From Allomuricauda sp. CAU 1633 (GTDB taxonomy: Bacteria > Bacteroidota > Bacteroidia > Flavobacteriales > Flavobacteriaceae), in the NCBI RefSeq assembly GCF_017313225.1, contig NZ_JAFLNE010000011.1, positions 1 to 64,000 on the forward strand: 64,000 bases of DNA, read 5' to 3'. Numbering within the stretch: the stretch's first letter is position 1; every line of letters starts with the position of its first letter. The position numbers and the translations under genes were made by a program. A model generated the notes under the pieces. The model was given only the letters and a program-made list of their open reading frames with translations. It made no database searches and had not been told where the DNA came from. This document shows positions 62,399 to 64,000 of the stretch, one piece after another.

Positions 62399-64000
62399 AT
62401 GCAATTCAAAGCGATAAACCAAAAGAATTTACTCTTATGGGCAACTTTATTTGTTTCCCTTGCCCTTACTGCCCAAAAAACAGACTTTACCCGCCAAGAT
62501 TCATTGCGGGGAACCATCAATAAAGAAAGATCGTGGTGGAATGTGTTGCGGTACGATATCACCGTAAAACCAGATTTCAACAAGAAGACCACTAGTGGGA
62601 AAAATACAATTACCTATAAAGTGGTTGAAGACTCGCATAGCGATTACATGCAAATTGACCTGCAGGAACCTTTGCGCATAGATAGTGTGGTTACCGATGA
62701 TTTCAGAAAACTGAACTTTACAAAAGAAGGCAATGCTTGGCATGTCGAAAATAAACTGATGCCTGGCAAGAAGGAAGGGAAAATCACGGTGTATTTCAAT
62801 GGAACCCCTAGAGAGGCCATTCGTGCACCTTGGGATGGCGGGTGGAGCTTTTCCAAGGATTCTCTGGACCGACCTTTGATGACCGTTACCTGTCAAGGGC
62901 TTGGAGCATCCATATGGTATCCCAACAAGGACCACCAGAGTGATGAACCTGATAATGGAGCCACCTTGACCATGACCGTTCCCAATGAACTTACCGCCGT
63001 AGCGAATGGTAGATTAAAGGAAAAGAAGGAGCATAAAGATGGCACAACTTCTTATACTTGGGAGGTCAAAAATCCTATAAACAACTATAACCTTATTCCA
63101 TACATTGGTCACTATGTTAATTTTAAAGAGACATATGCCGGGCTAAAAGGGAGTTTGGATTTGGACTATTGGGTGTTGGACTATAATTTGGAAAAAGCAA
63201 AATCCTATCTGCCCAATGAAGTGCACAACATGCTCGATAGTTTTGAGTATTGGTTTGGGCCCTATCCCTTTTATGAAGATGGCTTTAAATTGGTGGATGT
63301 AGACCATACTGGAATGGAGCACCAGTCTGCCGTAGCCTATGGGAACCACTACAAACCCGGTTACCGGGGTCGGGATGGTTCGGGAACAGGTTTGGGACTT
63401 TTATGGGATTTTATCGTTATCCATGAGAGTGGCCACGAGTGGTTTGGGAACAATATCACCACCAAGGATTTGGCCGATATGTACATTCACGAAGGGTTTA
63501 CCAATTATAGCGAGACCTTGTTCATAGAGAGTATGTATGGAAGGGATGCTGCGAATGATTATAACCATGGCATCCGACGAGGTATTCGGAATGATCGTCC
63601 CATTATTCCAGAATATGGGGTAAATGCCCAAGGAAGTGGAGATATGTACACCAAGGGCAGCAATATGATTCATACCATACGTCACAGTATAAACAACGAC
63701 CAGCTGTTCCGAAATATATTGACGGGACTTAACACAGTCTTCTACCATAAAACGGTGACTGCTGATGAGGTACATACCTATATTTCAAAAAAGGCGGGGT
63801 TTGACTATAGTCAGGTTTTCCATCAGTATCTAAAAACAACACAGATACCCGAAATACATTTGTATGCCGATGCCAAGAACAATCGCATGTATTTTAAATA
63901 TGCCAATTGTGAGAAGGATTTCAATCTTCCCCTCTCTTTGGTAGGAGAGCATACTAACCTAAAGATTTTCCCTACTACCAAATGGCAAAGTGTAGAGGTG
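62399..64000 (+). CDS. M1 family metallopeptidase (3' end outside window)
   Basis: 534 codons visible, open at the window end. Signal peptide to about LTAQ. An N-terminal beta-saddle domain, then the M1 catalytic domain with His342-Glu343-x-x-His346, 18 residues, Glu365 (HESGHEWFG...IHEGF). The exopeptidase motif reads TGMEHQS in place of GAMEN, a form I have seen in other Bacteroidota M1 enzymes. A secreted zinc aminopeptidase is likely. Confidence 0.93.
   Translation, partial: MQFKAINQKNLLLWATLFVSLALTAQKTDFTRQDSLRGTINKERSWWNVLRYDITVKPDFNKKTTSGKNTITYKVVEDSHSDYMQIDLQEPLRIDSVVTDDFRKLNFTKEGNAWHVENKLMPGKKEGKITVYFNGTPREAIRAPWDGGWSFSKDSLDRPLMTVTCQGLGASIWYPNKDHQSDEPDNGATLTMTVPNELTAVANGRLKEKKEHKDGTTSYTWEVKNPINNYNLIPYIGHYVNFKETYAGLKGSLDLDYWVLDYNLEKAKSYLPNEVHNMLDSFEYWFGPYPFYEDGFKLVDVDHTGMEHQSAVAYGNHYKPGYRGRDGSGTGLGLLWDFIVIHESGHEWFGNNITTKDLADMYIHEGFTNYSETLFIESMYGRDAANDYNHGIRRGIRNDRPIIPEYGVNAQGSGDMYTKGSNMIHTIRHSINNDQLFRNILTGLNTVFYHKTVTADEVHTYISKKAGFDYSQVFHQYLKTTQIPEIHLYADAKNNRMYFKYANCEKDFNLPLSLVGEHTNLKIFPTTKWQSVEV

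Overview
The window looks like a chromosomal segment of a marine, pigmented member of the Flavobacteriaceae; a relative of Muricauda/Allomuricauda is a guess. Support comes from a CHU_C-type type IX secretion cargo with a PorP/SprF protein, a SusC-like carboxypeptidase-regulatory barrel protein, a DUF4295 gene after rpmB-rpmG, a crtZ-crtB-crtI carotenoid cluster, -7 elements of the Bacteroidota form TAnnTTTG, and an almost complete absence of Shine-Dalgarno sequences. Genes are dense, with many 4-nt start/stop overlaps. No phage, transposase, rRNA or CRISPR array was seen. One tRNA is present.

Layout. 1-9534: a surface-protein unit of three genes: a giant repeat protein whose stalks are exact heptads IxxN(T/A)xx, a cadherin-like/thrombospondin-3/CHU_C protein, and a PorP/SprF partner. 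9592-11797: idi, a PTPS/QueD-family enzyme, manA and a small conserved gene. 11798-21000: lipoprotein, DUF819 membrane protein, DUF5916 barrel, S1/P1 nuclease, AraC regulator, small secreted protein, MOSC protein, then an ECF sigma factor unit divergent from a DUF6249-like membrane gene. 21065-29073: htpG, a FabH-type synthase, a TonB-type barrel protein, a CoA-binding protein and a sodium:solute symporter. 29150-36105: recR, a lipoylated E2, exonuclease, FAH protein, Hpt protein, CinA, rpmB-rpmG-DUF4295 and ftsY.

36106-38437 is a visibly AT-rich island of four small minus-strand genes with attC-like imperfect inverted repeats, lying in the ftsY-to-rimO interval. 38510-43808: methyltransferase-like protein, DUF2911/TPR protein, rimO, and a DoxX/Tat-exported oxidoreductase pair. 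43870-47163: minus-strand lipoproteins, SRPBCC proteins and a serine hydrolase. 47280-54082: two periplasmic PPIase-type chaperones, MoxR ATPase, aconitase, and a tandem pair of membrane-anchored thioredoxins of which the first has lost both active-site cysteines. 54083-57741: crtZ-crtB-crtI behind a MerR/B12-domain regulator that keeps the CarH light-sensing motifs. 57905-61148: tRNA-Leu(GAG) and an ABC exporter triplet. 61323-62193: a pair resembling Bacillus ytfI-ytfJ. 62399 onward: an M1 metallopeptidase cut by the window end.

The most promising observations are the giant N@d-type heptad stalk protein and its T9SS neighbours, mirror-image ECF-type promoter motifs (TGTAACC-N16-CGTC) between the sigma gene and the DUF6249-like gene, the CarH-like control gene, two orphan terminators that suggest unannotated small RNAs, the attC-like island, and the cysteine-less/cysteine-containing thioredoxin pair. 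All functions are read from sequence patterns and family knowledge; no database search was run.
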